DNA of 64,000 bases from Kalaharituber pfeilii (taxonomy: Eukaryota > Ascomycota > Pezizomycetes > Pezizales > Pezizaceae): contig WHUZ01000075.1 in assembly GCA_015179045.1 (NCBI GenBank), forward strand, positions 62,001 through 126,000, given 5' to 3'. Below the pieces are notes generated by a model, which worked only from the letters and a program-made list of their open reading frames with translations, was not told where the DNA came from and did no database searches. Numbering within the stretch: position 1 is the stretch's first letter; each line of letters begins with the position of its first letter. Positions 1-10,514 of the stretch are shown one piece after another. The position numbers were made by a program, and so were the translations under genes.

Positions 1-430
1 GAACCTAGCTAGAGGGGCATTCTTTGACTGCCGGAGAGCCCCAACCCAGATACTTTGCTGCTGCCATAGTTACAATAACGGCTGCTGCTGTTTTGGATTC
101 TATTCTGGGAACCATTTTGATAGCATTTATACCCGTGCAATAGTTATTTTGGCAATCATCTCGACAACTATTTTGACAGCCATGCAGCAGCAGTTTTTCT
201 CAGCAATTTCAGTAGCAGTCTCAACGGTCATCTCAGAGGATATTTTGACAAGAATTTTAGTAGCGCCTTTGCAGCAGCCATTGCAGCAGCCATTTCAGTA
301 GCTGTTTTGACGGTCATCTTGACAGCCATTTGGAGAGTCATTTCAACCTTTTGATGGCCATTTCGGAAGCTGTTTTGACAGTCATTTCACACCTGTTTTG
401 ACAACTGTTTCTGTACCTGTTCCAGACAGC
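1..430. repeat. degenerate short-period repeat array
   Basis: The stretch is built from variants of a short motif such as TTTTGACAGCCATTT, mixed with GCAGCAGCC and GTCATCTC units. Spacing is irregular, roughly 12-24 bases, so it looks like a decayed minisatellite rather than a clean tandem array. The reverse strand reads in part as Ala/Met/Val/Lys-rich peptide but is interrupted by stops, and no gene is supported. It begins at or before the window edge. Confidence 0.5.
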
Positions 431-615
431 TATCCACACAATTATTGTCTAGTTACATTATAGTATTATGCTGTTATTTCCCCAACCTGCATTGGTACAT
501 TTTGCTATTACATCATAGATGGAAGTTCAGGCTTTGTTCAGAGAGTACACTGTAGAGTATGGTAAGGTAGCGGTAGAGAACGCAAAGCGCTGCCAAGTAG
601 CATCCAGAAGTATGA

Positions 616-771
616 TACTCGCTGGTTCGGGAAGTATTGGAACGCTGCATAAATTGTATGCGTTATTCGCTCTTTGGAATAGGGTCCATTCATGCCACTT
701 CGGACTATTCCAGAAGGTGAATAGCGCATACGTTTTATGTAGCGTTCCAATACTTTCCGAACCAGCGAGTA
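616..771. mobile_element. hairpin MITE with TA target duplication and CTCG termini
   Basis: The two halves are near-perfect reverse complements. The left arm begins TA CTCGCTGGTTCGG and the right arm ends CCGAACCAGCGAG TA. The arms run about 65 bases each around a short centre near 680-700. TA on both sides is the usual target duplication of Tc1/mariner-type elements. There is no coding capacity; the ORFs read on either strand here are by-products of the palindrome. A decayed half-copy lies at 14184-14257. Confidence 0.8.
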
Positions 772-2479
772 GGATAGCACATATTGCATTACGCATAGAC
801 GCATAACATGCATTAGTCAGGTCTTTGAAACGACCGAGTAGCGGCTCTTGGCGATGATTAAGCACAGTTTTCTACTACAAAGTAATTGTGTGCACACTGA
901 TAGCTACTTGGCTGCCAAACAAAATAAACTTCTTGCTAAGCACAAAGCCCGCCAGAAATTCGAGGTTTGAATCTAGTCTCATGCCAAGATCCTCTGGCTG
1001 CTAAAAGCCGAACGCAGTTTATATCTGGCTAGATTGCCTAGAGCCACTAATGCAAGGCTAGTTGAGTCTCACCAGCTGAAGGGATAACCTAACCATGAGA
1101 ATAAACCTAACCCATTATCGGTATCCCTCTTTGTCATCTTGACAGGGCTGAAGAAGACAGCACGACAGATATTGCCACATGCTAGTGGAACACATCACTG
1201 GCATACGCGTACGATCTTGAGCCATACTGGATGGCGCAAAATCGGGATTTACCTGAAGGGGATACTCTCTGGCTTCGCTCATGCAGTAAAGATTAAACGT
1301 TACAATAGTCCCTGTACCAAAAGCTGACAGAAACAGTTCAGCTGGAAATGGATATGCCAATGAGACGGGGACAGCTTTGCAGTGGGGATCGATCAGACCA
1401 CAATCTCGATAAACCTGCCGAAATCTTGATGCACGAAATAAGATAATTGATGATGACAGTGTATCAAGAGACAGAGTCTTCTACAGTGGTTCTGTGGTGT
1501 ATCTGGTTGGATAGTTTCTCGCCTTCTTCAGCAAGTTAGTATTGAAAAGCATTTCAGTAATAGAATGACACCTACCAAGCGCTCGCCAACGTCACCTCTG
1601 ATATTTAGCAACCGCAACCAGCTCCACTGGCTTCTTCTATGTCATGACCATGGAATAGGATTCCCGGATTTTCACCAAGTAGTTGACTCACTTCACAGAC
1701 GCTTTCCTTTACGGCAGATAACATTATGTAGCCTCGGAACAATTATGTTCTCAGGCAGTATTACAGTAGAAATCACTAAAAATTGCGCTTGAAGCCATTG
1801 AAGTTGGTTTATATTCATCATCGTGCATGAAGCGGGTAGCGGCTTCCGGCAGGGAGCAGCGGGAGATGATATCATAGTGCCAAGCGGTCATCAAGCGTGG
1901 ATTGGTAGTTAACCACAAACTCCCTCTTCCGCTTTTATGTAGCTGCATTGCATCCCGCCTGGTAGTGGCTCTTGCAACGTCCTTGCACACAGGAAAAGCA
2001 ACAAGGTCTACAGTATCTTTAGATGCTTCGGACGGAGGGTTAGGAAGAAAAATCCGCGATGGTGGAATGTACATATGACCGTCTAGGTTTAATTCTGAAG
2101 ATGCGTGGGTATTATGATAGAGGGGGTTTAGATGGGTGAAATGGGCCGTCACATAACTGCTTCGTGTACGGTGATATCACTGTGCGTATGATTCCATCTG
2201 AGTGGGCGTGAGAAGCTGGGCGCGGGGCAACTGGCTACTCCTGGGTGGACGCCGCGGATGAAGGAACCAGAAAGATGGAGCGTTATGTTCTCGTGCCCAG
2301 ACTATTATTTTCGGCTTCCACCTGTTCTAAGGTCAGTCCATTGGCGAAAAATATGCAAGAGCCGCTACTGCATTGTAGCGGATGAATTCCTTGCAGGTGA
2401 TGTGCGAAGGTTCATACTACTAGTAGAGTATGCATACAGAATCCAAAACACCGAAGACATACCCACTTTCGGCTTGTAA
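772..2479. other. spacer, nothing recognised
   Basis: About 1.7 kb between two hairpin elements. Open frames are all under 135 codons, overlap on both strands and show no recognisable family or splice-linked exons. I see no tRNA, promoter or repeat that I can support. Confidence 0.4.
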
Positions 2480-2698
2480 TACTCGTTACCAGCATTTAGT
2501 GATGCAGGTGGGGGACCAAGTTATATGATAGGCCGTGCAAGGGGTCTGTGAGCAGATGAGGCTAACGGCTGTACCTGACTTTGGGAGCAAATTGTATGGA
2601 AAATACGCGTCAGTAGCAATATCCATTCCCGATCCGGTAGGCTTTTCGCGCACGGCCATCACAGCTCCACCTGCATCACTAAATGCCAGTAACGAGTA
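2480..2698. mobile_element. non-autonomous TIR element with TA target duplication
   Basis: About 32 bases at 2480-2511 (TA CTCGTTACCAGCATTTAG...) recur inverted at 2667-2698 (...CTAAATGCCAGTAACGAG TA) with one or two mismatches. The interior of roughly 155 bases is not palindromic and has no ORF. The TA flanks and CTCG termini match the hairpin elements at 616-771 and 45361-45470, although the TIR sequences differ beyond the first bases. Confidence 0.75.
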
Positions 2699-4493
2699 CT
2701 TGTTCACATGGTGTAAATAGGCAGCTGCGAACTGGCTGGATGTGCGGCTCGGTAGGGCATGGGGGCCATGATGATCTCAAAAGCTAATCAGGAAGGAATG
2801 TGGGCTATGGAAAACAACCAGGGCGATAGCCAGTTGACGGTTGGTGGACGGTGATGGCAATGGCGGCTTGCTTGTTGCATCAAGTTTGCGCTCGGGGTTC
2901 TCTTTCTTACTTACATGCAACCGCACTACTCACTCCACCGATTATCCGTGAACGGCTATGCTGTCTTAAGACTGGGCCGTATGATTAGTTAGTGTACATG
3001 TGCAGGGCTGCAGGGCAGGTGTCATATGGAATGCAGAATGTACACACGTGAGTTGGGTCATACTGAAGAAACGCACTCGATTTGTTTTCCGGACATCATC
3101 ACTGCTACCGGACAGCTTGAGCCCGGGAACAGGACATACTGAAGCATTGACCTGATAGAATCGTAAGCCATTTGCGGCTGTAAGATGGAAGCTAAGGGGC
3201 TTCAACATTCAAGACGCTTGGTAAATTATTATACAGATGACACTCATGCTGGTGCTACACCACTTTGGGATGCAGCATAGAATGATTTCTATTGAGCTTG
3301 TGCTTGTATGATATGCTTTGCATGCACTGCTGGGAGCCTCAAAACGGAATTCAGAGCCAGAATACTAAAGTTATGCTCTGGCGCGCATAAGCCGTGCCTA
3401 CAGTTCGTGACTGCAGCAGCAAAGCAGGCATTTTGCACTGCGTCTGCGTCGCCTTCCGGAAACTTGAATCGTCAAGCCCGTTGCGGGCAGTACCAGCAGC
3501 ATCCAGCCAAGGGACGTGTGGCGCATCTACTCTATCCTGCTCGCACAGCAGGCCGTACCGCGGTATGCAGCGAGCCCGTCGCCCACAGCCCGCCCACCGT
3601 CCACCCCCCTTCCCTCTCCTTTCCCTTTCCTTCACGCACACCCCCCCACCACCCCACCACCACCACTCGCAGTTCGATATATGCACTTAAGTTTGACATA
3701 CGCAGCTCAGCATACAATACAATACCTACCTCGCCCCCTCCTTCCCCTCCCCCTCCCTCTCCGCCTCACCAAGTCTTCCCCTCCTCCGCCCCCGCCTACC
3801 GCCGCAGCGCCCAGCTACAATCCGTGAAATCATTTCCCGTTTTCTGCCCCACCATTTCTGCCATTGCTGTCTGGAGATTCGCTCCCTTGTCTGCGTCCCA
3901 TTTTTCGAGTATAAATTAAGTTTTTGCTTGCCGAGCGAGATTTACAATAATACCTTCCACTACCACTATCAACAGTCCGTTGTCACATATTACATCCAAG
4001 ATACACCAGTAGACCCCCCAAATCTACCAAACCTACTACGGGCCTCTTTCACTCCACCAAAATACCTTACTGCCTCGATCGCCGTTATACATTTTAGCTC
4101 TGACGCGTCGAGATTTACCTCGAAGTTTCGAGCATTCCTATAGACTCGTACCCCAGCTTGTTTCTGGGTAAGTATTTGTTTGTGCGCTTGTGTGGTGTGC
4201 CCTGAATTTCGACAAACCATAGCCCTCATTATTTTCGCAGATCCCTTCCTCTCACTAGAGGTGTGGGGAAGAAACTAAAAAGCTAATTCACTAACCTAAG
4301 CCTCAACTCTTTCTATTTTCTAATCATTTCACTCACTCCAATCTGGTTCTTGCGTTCACATTGTCCTGTCTTTGTGTCCACTCGCTGACTTCAATCCCAA
4401 AGAAACAAGCTTTTTGACGCCTGGACTCAACGACATCGACATACTCGTTTGTTATCTAGCTTGTTAGACGACAGGAATCTTTGAGATTCCAAA
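2699..4493 (+). promoter_or_regulatory. HOG1 upstream region and leader
   Basis: The distal part holds nothing recognisable. From about 3590 to 3830 the plus strand is strongly pyrimidine-rich (CCCCTTCCCTCTCC-type runs), as is common around fungal transcription starts. A likely 5'UTR intron starts GTAAGT at 4168 and ends TTTTCGCAG at 4240. Transcription start and UTR extent are inferred from composition and splice signals only. Confidence 0.5.
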
Positions 4494-5908
4494 ATGGCGG
4501 AATTCGTAAGGGTCCAGATTTTTGGCACAAGTTTCGAGATTACAACTCGGTATACCGATTTACAACCCGTTGGAATGGGTGCCTTTGGTTTGGTCTGGTA
4601 CTGATAACCCCCTCTTTATCCATCCTGATGTATTCATCGACTGTCGTATGTGGTGAAATAGCTAACGCTGTCTTACATTGCCACCGAGATAGTTCCGCAA
4701 AAGATCAATTAACGGGCCAGTCTGTGGCAATTAAGAAGATTATGAAGCCCTTTGGAACACCAGTGCTGTCAAAGCGGACATATCGAGAACTAAAGCTACT
4801 AAAGCACCTGCGGCATGAGAATGTACAAAGACACAACCATTCCCCCTTCATACTGGCGTTGGATGAAAATGTAGCTCAACTTGTTAATTAATGTGCGTGC
4901 AGGTCATCAGTTTGTCGGATATCTTCATCTCGCCGTTGGAAGACATGTAAGACATCCTGATGATGAATACCGACCCGATACCCCACTAAATTCACCATCA
5001 GCTACTTTGTCACAGAGCTCCTTGGCACCGATCTACATAGGCTTTTGACCTCCAGGCCGCTTGAGAAACAATTCATTCAATATTTCTTGTATCAAATCAT
5101 GGTCCGTTTGCACCTCTCCATTCGAACAAGAATAAGGACTAATACGAGGAATTAGCGGGGTTTGAAATATGTGCATTCTGCTGGAGTTGTCCACCGTGAC
5201 CTTAAACCGAGTAACATTTTGGTCAATGAAAATTGCGATCTAAAGATCTGCGATTTTGGACTTGCACGAATTCAAGACCCACAAATGACTGGATATGTAT
5301 CAACAAGATACTATCGTGCCCCAGAGATTATGCTAACATGGCAAAAGTATGATGTTGAGGTTGATATTTGGAGTGCTGGATGTATATTCGCCGAGATGTT
5401 GTTGGGCAAACCTCTATTCCCTGGAAAGGACCATGTCAACCAGTTCTCTATTATCACAGAGTTATTAGGCACACCACCAGATGATGTCATTCATACCATT
5501 TGCTCGGAAAATACCCTCAGATTTGTTCAGTCATTACCAAAGCGACAAAGGGTGCCACTTGCAACAAAGTTCCCGAATGCAGATCCATTGGCAATCGACT
5601 TGCTAGAGAAGATGTTGGTATTTGATCCAAGAAAGCGGATCACTGCAGAGGATGCTTTAGCTCACGAATACGTTGCACCATACCATGATCCCACTGACGA
5701 GCCTGTTGCGACGGAGAAGTTTGACTGGAGCTTCAATGACGCAGATTTGCCCGTAGATACATGGAAGATAATGATGTGAGTATAAATTCCTGGCAAAGGG
5801 GGAGAATGAGTGATTGGCTCGAGCGTGCTAATAAATACCCCATACAGGTATTCTGAGATTTTGGATTATCACAATGTAGAGGGAGTCGATACACAAGTGG
5901 CATCTTAG
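4494..5908 (+). CDS. HOG1: Hog1/p38-type stress-activated MAP kinase
   Basis: Exons are 4494-4597, 4693-4822, 4903-4946, 5002-5101, 5156-5775 and 5848-5908, giving 352 residues. The start is fixed by the family N-terminus MAEFVR. The glycine loop GMGAFG is near residue 27, the catalytic loop HRDLKPSN is in exon 5, and the activation loop has the TGY dual-phosphorylation motif at T171-G172-Y173, which marks the Hog1/p38 class rather than TEY kinases. The C-terminus carries the common-docking region (HDPTDEP). In fungi this kinase acts below Ssk2 and Pbs2 in osmotic and oxidative stress responses and moves to the nucleus when active. All five intron positions are backed by continuous family sequence on both sides. 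No frameshift or missing catalytic residue is seen. Confidence 0.97.
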
Positions 5909-7169
5909 GAATTTGCAGGGATAGTGAAAAGCAACCAGAACTGAAGAAACTTTCGGGAGAATAAAGGAACATGGACCAAGTAAGAAGAAATAAAGAAAGA
6001 TGAGATAAGAAACCAAAGGGAGAGATAAAAATGGTTTTATCCCCATTTTTTCCGTTTATTTTCTCCTCTTTTCATCCTGTGTTATTCTCCTTATTTCTTC
6101 TTATGTGGCTGTGCTTGCTTTTTTTTTTTTCTTTCTGTGGAAGGGCGTGCGTATTTGTGATGCCTGCTATATTTTATTACCTTCATGATGTGATGTACTA
6201 CTCGGGGTACTATCTATGTTCGTCGATTTGTGTGAGAACTCTTGAGCAAGCGTGAGAGTGTCAGTGCGAGTGTACGATTGGTTGGGGGCGTATCGCAGTG
6301 TTTCTGTGTGTATGAGTAGGGGTCAGAGGAATCTAATGGTTTCCTCCAGGAACACGATTCTAGGTATCATCCTTGCCCATCAACGGCTATGCTCTCTTTA
6401 AAGTCTTCAACGTCATGGGGGCGAGGCAGCACGTTCCTTCACCCAGAGGGTACTTGGGTACTTACATTTGATTCCATCTTGAATAACGGATAGCTTTGCT
6501 CATGGGGACGATTTGCAAATTTTGCTTTGATTTTTGTTGGGGCTTTTTGCAAGCGCGAAAAGGAATACTACATAAGTATCTCCGTTATTTTTACAACTTA
6601 CCCTCAAATATGAGTTTTCTACCTTGTACGTATAACTTATTTCCACTGACGCTTGGACTTTTGGGCTTTGATTATACATGCAGATCCTTAATTCCTTTGA
6701 GATGATTCTTGGAGAGGATAGGCTCTTATAGGTTGAAGGATGGACATGCATGTGAGACGAAGAGATGCGGGTGGGCTATACTGTCGCCGGGCATGGGAGG
6801 ACCGCTCTTATAGTTACTCTATAGTTCCGGCGCTGAACCTAGTTAGATATCTGGGTTATATATCATATACTTATTTTAGCTGCTTCTTTTGTTCAATGTC
6901 GTCATTCGGTGGTATTGATATCATATATCGGCCAAGTATTGTCATGACGGATGCGCAGGAAGGTTAATAGAATGGTAGTACTTAGAATTGATTGAGGAGC
7001 ACCTTTGCTAAACTGACACATATATTATCTCTAAGAGGTAAGTTGGTGGTTTGGTGATCGGTGTCTCCCCACCTCCCCTCCAAAAAAAGTTAAAAAAGAT
7101 AAAAAAAAAGGGAAGCCGATTGAGGGGAAGAATGTACTACCTAAAGTACAGCTTCGCTAGCTTGTCTGT
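5909..7169. other. HOG1 3' flank, no gene
   Basis: T-rich sequence after the HOG1 stop (for example 6119-6131) probably holds the 3'UTR and polyadenylation signals. The remainder has only short ORFs without family resemblance. Confidence 0.4.
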
Positions 7170-7326
7170 AAACTTTCAATTAGAGGAACTCAGTATCGCG
7201 CTGTAGCCTCGTAAACCAGACCGTACAGAAGTCCATGTAGCTTGTATTGTTCGCCTGCAAACTTTCAATTAGAGGAACTTAGTATCGCGCTCTAGCCTCG
7301 TAAACTAGACCGTACAGAAGTCCATG
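7170..7326. repeat. two-copy direct repeat, 68-bp core
   Basis: The block 7170-7237 (AAACTTTCAATTAGAGGAAC... to GTCCATG) recurs at 7259-7326 in the same orientation, with about three substitutions and an 89-base offset. The 21-base separator also starts with TAGCTTGT, which precedes the first copy too. It looks like a local tandem duplication in non-coding DNA. Confidence 0.85.
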
Positions 7327-9177
7327 ACAGGAATCACGAGATTGAAATGTGTAATGAGGACTTTCTCTCCTTCTGATGACTGTGGCAGCTGCATCATAGA
7401 GTTCGTGCAACTCGCAAGCTTTTATCCATAGACTGTTCCATCGCTTCTGGAGTGTGGCATTCTTGTTTCTGGAGGCACCGGTGGCTTTTGTGATGCCCAT
7501 GGCTGATCTGGTTATATTGAGGGTTTCCGCTCAGAAAATTTATTTATATCTACACATACATTGTTGTAGTTATCGGGCCAGGCAGCCTTCTCTCTGCCTC
7601 TGGCCTTTCACAGATCATCAAAGCTTTCACATCTAGCCCCAGTGTCCAAAGCTCCGACGGCCTCTACGGTCTTGCATCGGCTGTGGGGTGGATTTTTGAG
7701 AATAAGGTACATCACAAAAGGTGGAAAGTTCAACATCAAACTCCTCAGGTCCGCGGAATCTGAGAGGGGCAGGGAAAATTCTCGTCATGCCAACATTAAC
7801 AACCTGGCTCGTCAGGAAAATACTTCCAACAACCAAAGCCGGAGATTTTAGACCTTTACCTGCGTTACGATAAGTACAGTCTCACCTCCATCCACCCTGA
7901 TTCCTTCAATGTATCTCAACTACCAAATCGCTCCGTATTGTATTTTTCTAAGTCGCAACTTCACACGACTTTCCAATCAAAGCCTCGGGTTTAGTAAAAA
8001 TGTGGGAAGTATACCGAAACAACCAAGTAATATAGGAAGCAGAGTAATACTGGCAAGTAGGTGGGAAGTATATTAGTTCAGGAGGACTCCCTATATATGG
8101 GGGACTGATGACACAGGAGTAAAACGGAAAAGCGGTTAGCGATCCTGATACTGTGAACTTGGGTGGAAGCTGGGAATCGAAACAGAATATGGAGGAAGTT
8201 AGAAAGATAAATTGACGCCCCTCCTAGCACAGGATTGGTTATGGTAAAATGGCCTTGTACCGTAATGCTTTTTTGCATGCCTACAATTTTAATTAACATG
8301 GGAGCTACTCCAGATGTCCTCTTTTCCAGACCAGGAATACCATTTGCTTTACCATAATGGTGGTGCACCTAGTTGAATGGCTAGAATCAAAAGATACCAA
8401 GTATACAGAGGTCTTGCACTTGATGGAGAGCATTTAAAAACGATGTATGTGGAGCCACGATAGAATTGCTACGCCGAATATTCTCGAGGTTTTTCCTTGA
8501 ACGCATGTACTTTCGTAGCTTCCTATTCGAAAGTGGCAATAACTACGGGTGGTGAAAAGATACGGGCGACATAATAGAAATTCTCTGTTGTAGCATATTG
8601 ACTCATGCGATTCGCAACCTTACGTTATGGGAGATATTGGGAATTCTGGATTCCATATTCGTCAGGAATCATGTATATGTGCTGGGCGGCTCGTGGTCAT
8701 CGGCGAGGTGAGTGTTCACGCAGGCTACTATTTTGTGATCAGGCAGGCAACCTTCATGGAAATACAGCAAGTTATCGCCTGTGGAACTGGCGCACAGACG
8801 CATCCCAGTAACTCCACGTTTCAGGTGATGAACTCAGGCAGTCGGCCCAAGGCTCCTTTGAACTGTACTGGGACCTGGCTCAGATGGACGCGCGGTACAG
8901 GCGATCGTACGATACTGAAAAGGGGGCGACAGCCCTTCCTTCACAATATCGAGTTTGGTAAATACATCCAAAACACTCGCATTGCCTACAGCTACTTACA
9001 ATTAACAGAGTGGTTTGGCATAACCGGTACTTGTTTGTGTGTGCGCGCGGATTGACATCTGCAATCGGTATCAGAGTCTCCCTCAGTTATGGAAACATCA
9101 TTTGAAAGCGTGCGTAACTGATAACAGACCGTTTTTCACATTCTGCTGAATAATCATAAAAAAATAAGCATTGATAA
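7327..9177. other. gene-poor spacer
   Basis: There is no supported gene. A 142-codon open frame at 8627-9055 resembles no family I know and shows no splice-linked neighbours. Confidence 0.4.
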
Positions 9178-10514
9178 TGTACCACGTCCCGACGCACGTT
9201 TTACACCAAAACTGACCGTGCGCGACAACATATCTCAACCACCATAATAGAATTTGGTACCCAGCTTGTGCAGGGGTTAAATGAAAGAATAATCATCATA
9301 TTCTGCACCTTAGTTTCTTCAGAACTTATGTTTTGAAGGGAATTATGATTCCATGAATTTAGCATCATATATTGGCATCTGCTTGGCATATTTTTTTTGG
9401 GCTATAATACAACTAGTAATGAATTCCATTTATTACGCCGAATTAAATTCACCAAAAAAATAATAAATAATAGGGCACTTAGATATCTATATTTTGCCGT
9501 ATTCAAAGATGTAAGAAGCACACCAGGAAAATCTCCAAAACTGGATGGAACTATTCACAAAACTCATATTCTCATAGAAATTGTATGCAATAACTGTATA
9601 GGAGAACTACCAGAAATGGCAATTTGAGGTATGAACTAGAAGCCAATAAAAGCACTAATTAGAGGATGCGATGTCAACTGGCCCTATTTGCAGGGACCCT
9701 GGCAGGACGACAAGGTCCCTTGTTCAACACCCTAGTGATAAAGCCAGCAGGGGTCAGAAGCCAGCCAGACTGGCTTTTAAAAAATGCGTTTTTTCAGTTG
9801 CGGTGGCTTCTACAAACCCACAGAAAAAAAATCCCACTGTACATACATACAAACTCGCAGAAAAAATCAAATTGTACGAACGTACGGACTCCATGCCACA
9901 CAAGAACTCTACAGCCTATTCAGCTACAGGACTGGAGAATGCGCCTACGTTTTTGTGCTATCAGGATGCTTAGGGCTGCGGATACATTACTAGTAAATAC
10001 CCAGTCAGCATTGTAGATATGAAGGAGTACATAAATGCAAGTTGACATGTAAAACAGTGCATATGATCATAAGAGATATCCTGAACTTACAGAGCCAGCT
10101 CTATATTTTGCCCGCTTTGCCATCTTGATCTTGGTCAGAAGATTTGGAGTAGGGCCAGCTTTAAATCGCATCGTCTCTAATTTATTATCAAGAGACCTAT
10201 TAGGGAGGCTCTTTAGCCAGCATTCTATAACTATTATGCCGAGCGTTGAAGGGAAGTACATAGTGCATTCCTCCCTCCAGTGCACTTTGTATGGGAATTC
10301 CATATAAATGCATGCCAAGACATCAATGAAAAACTCATGGTGCCATTATTCAACCACAATATCTCTTCAGTGCAAATAGAGGTATTAAAGGTGAAGAATA
10401 ACCCTTTATTTATTTCCCCTGAAATGCACATACAAAATTCTATTCTGGTGGTTGAGATATATGTTGTCGCGCATGCTCAGTTTTGGTGTAAAACGTGCGT
10501 CGGGACGTGGTGTA
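9178..10514. mobile_element. 1.33-kb inverted-repeat element with TGTA target duplication
   Basis: The element spans 9182-10510 and is flanked by TGTA at 9178-9181 and 10511-10514. Its terminal inverted repeats start CCACGTCCCGACGCACG and are nearly identical for about 60 bases. Imperfect inverted similarity continues for roughly 200 bases, to about 9395 on the left and 10300 on the right (shared CAGGGG, TTCTTCA/TGAAGA and TTGGCAT blocks). The unique centre, 9400-10290, has several short overlapping ORFs (up to about 116 codons) but no recognisable transposase. It is probably a non-autonomous DNA transposon; superfamily unassigned. The 4-bp duplication argues against Tc1/mariner (TA) and hAT (8 bp). 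Confidence 0.8.

Noticed and set aside
527..865. ORFs on both strands around 527-865
   Set aside because: They arise from the palindromic MITE, which reads similarly on both strands.
3308..3919. 203-codon ORF upstream of HOG1
   Set aside because: It runs through a pyrimidine-rich promoter tract, giving Pro/Ser-rich peptide in several frames, with no family resemblance.
8627..9055. 142-codon ORF
   Set aside because: No family motif and no supporting context.
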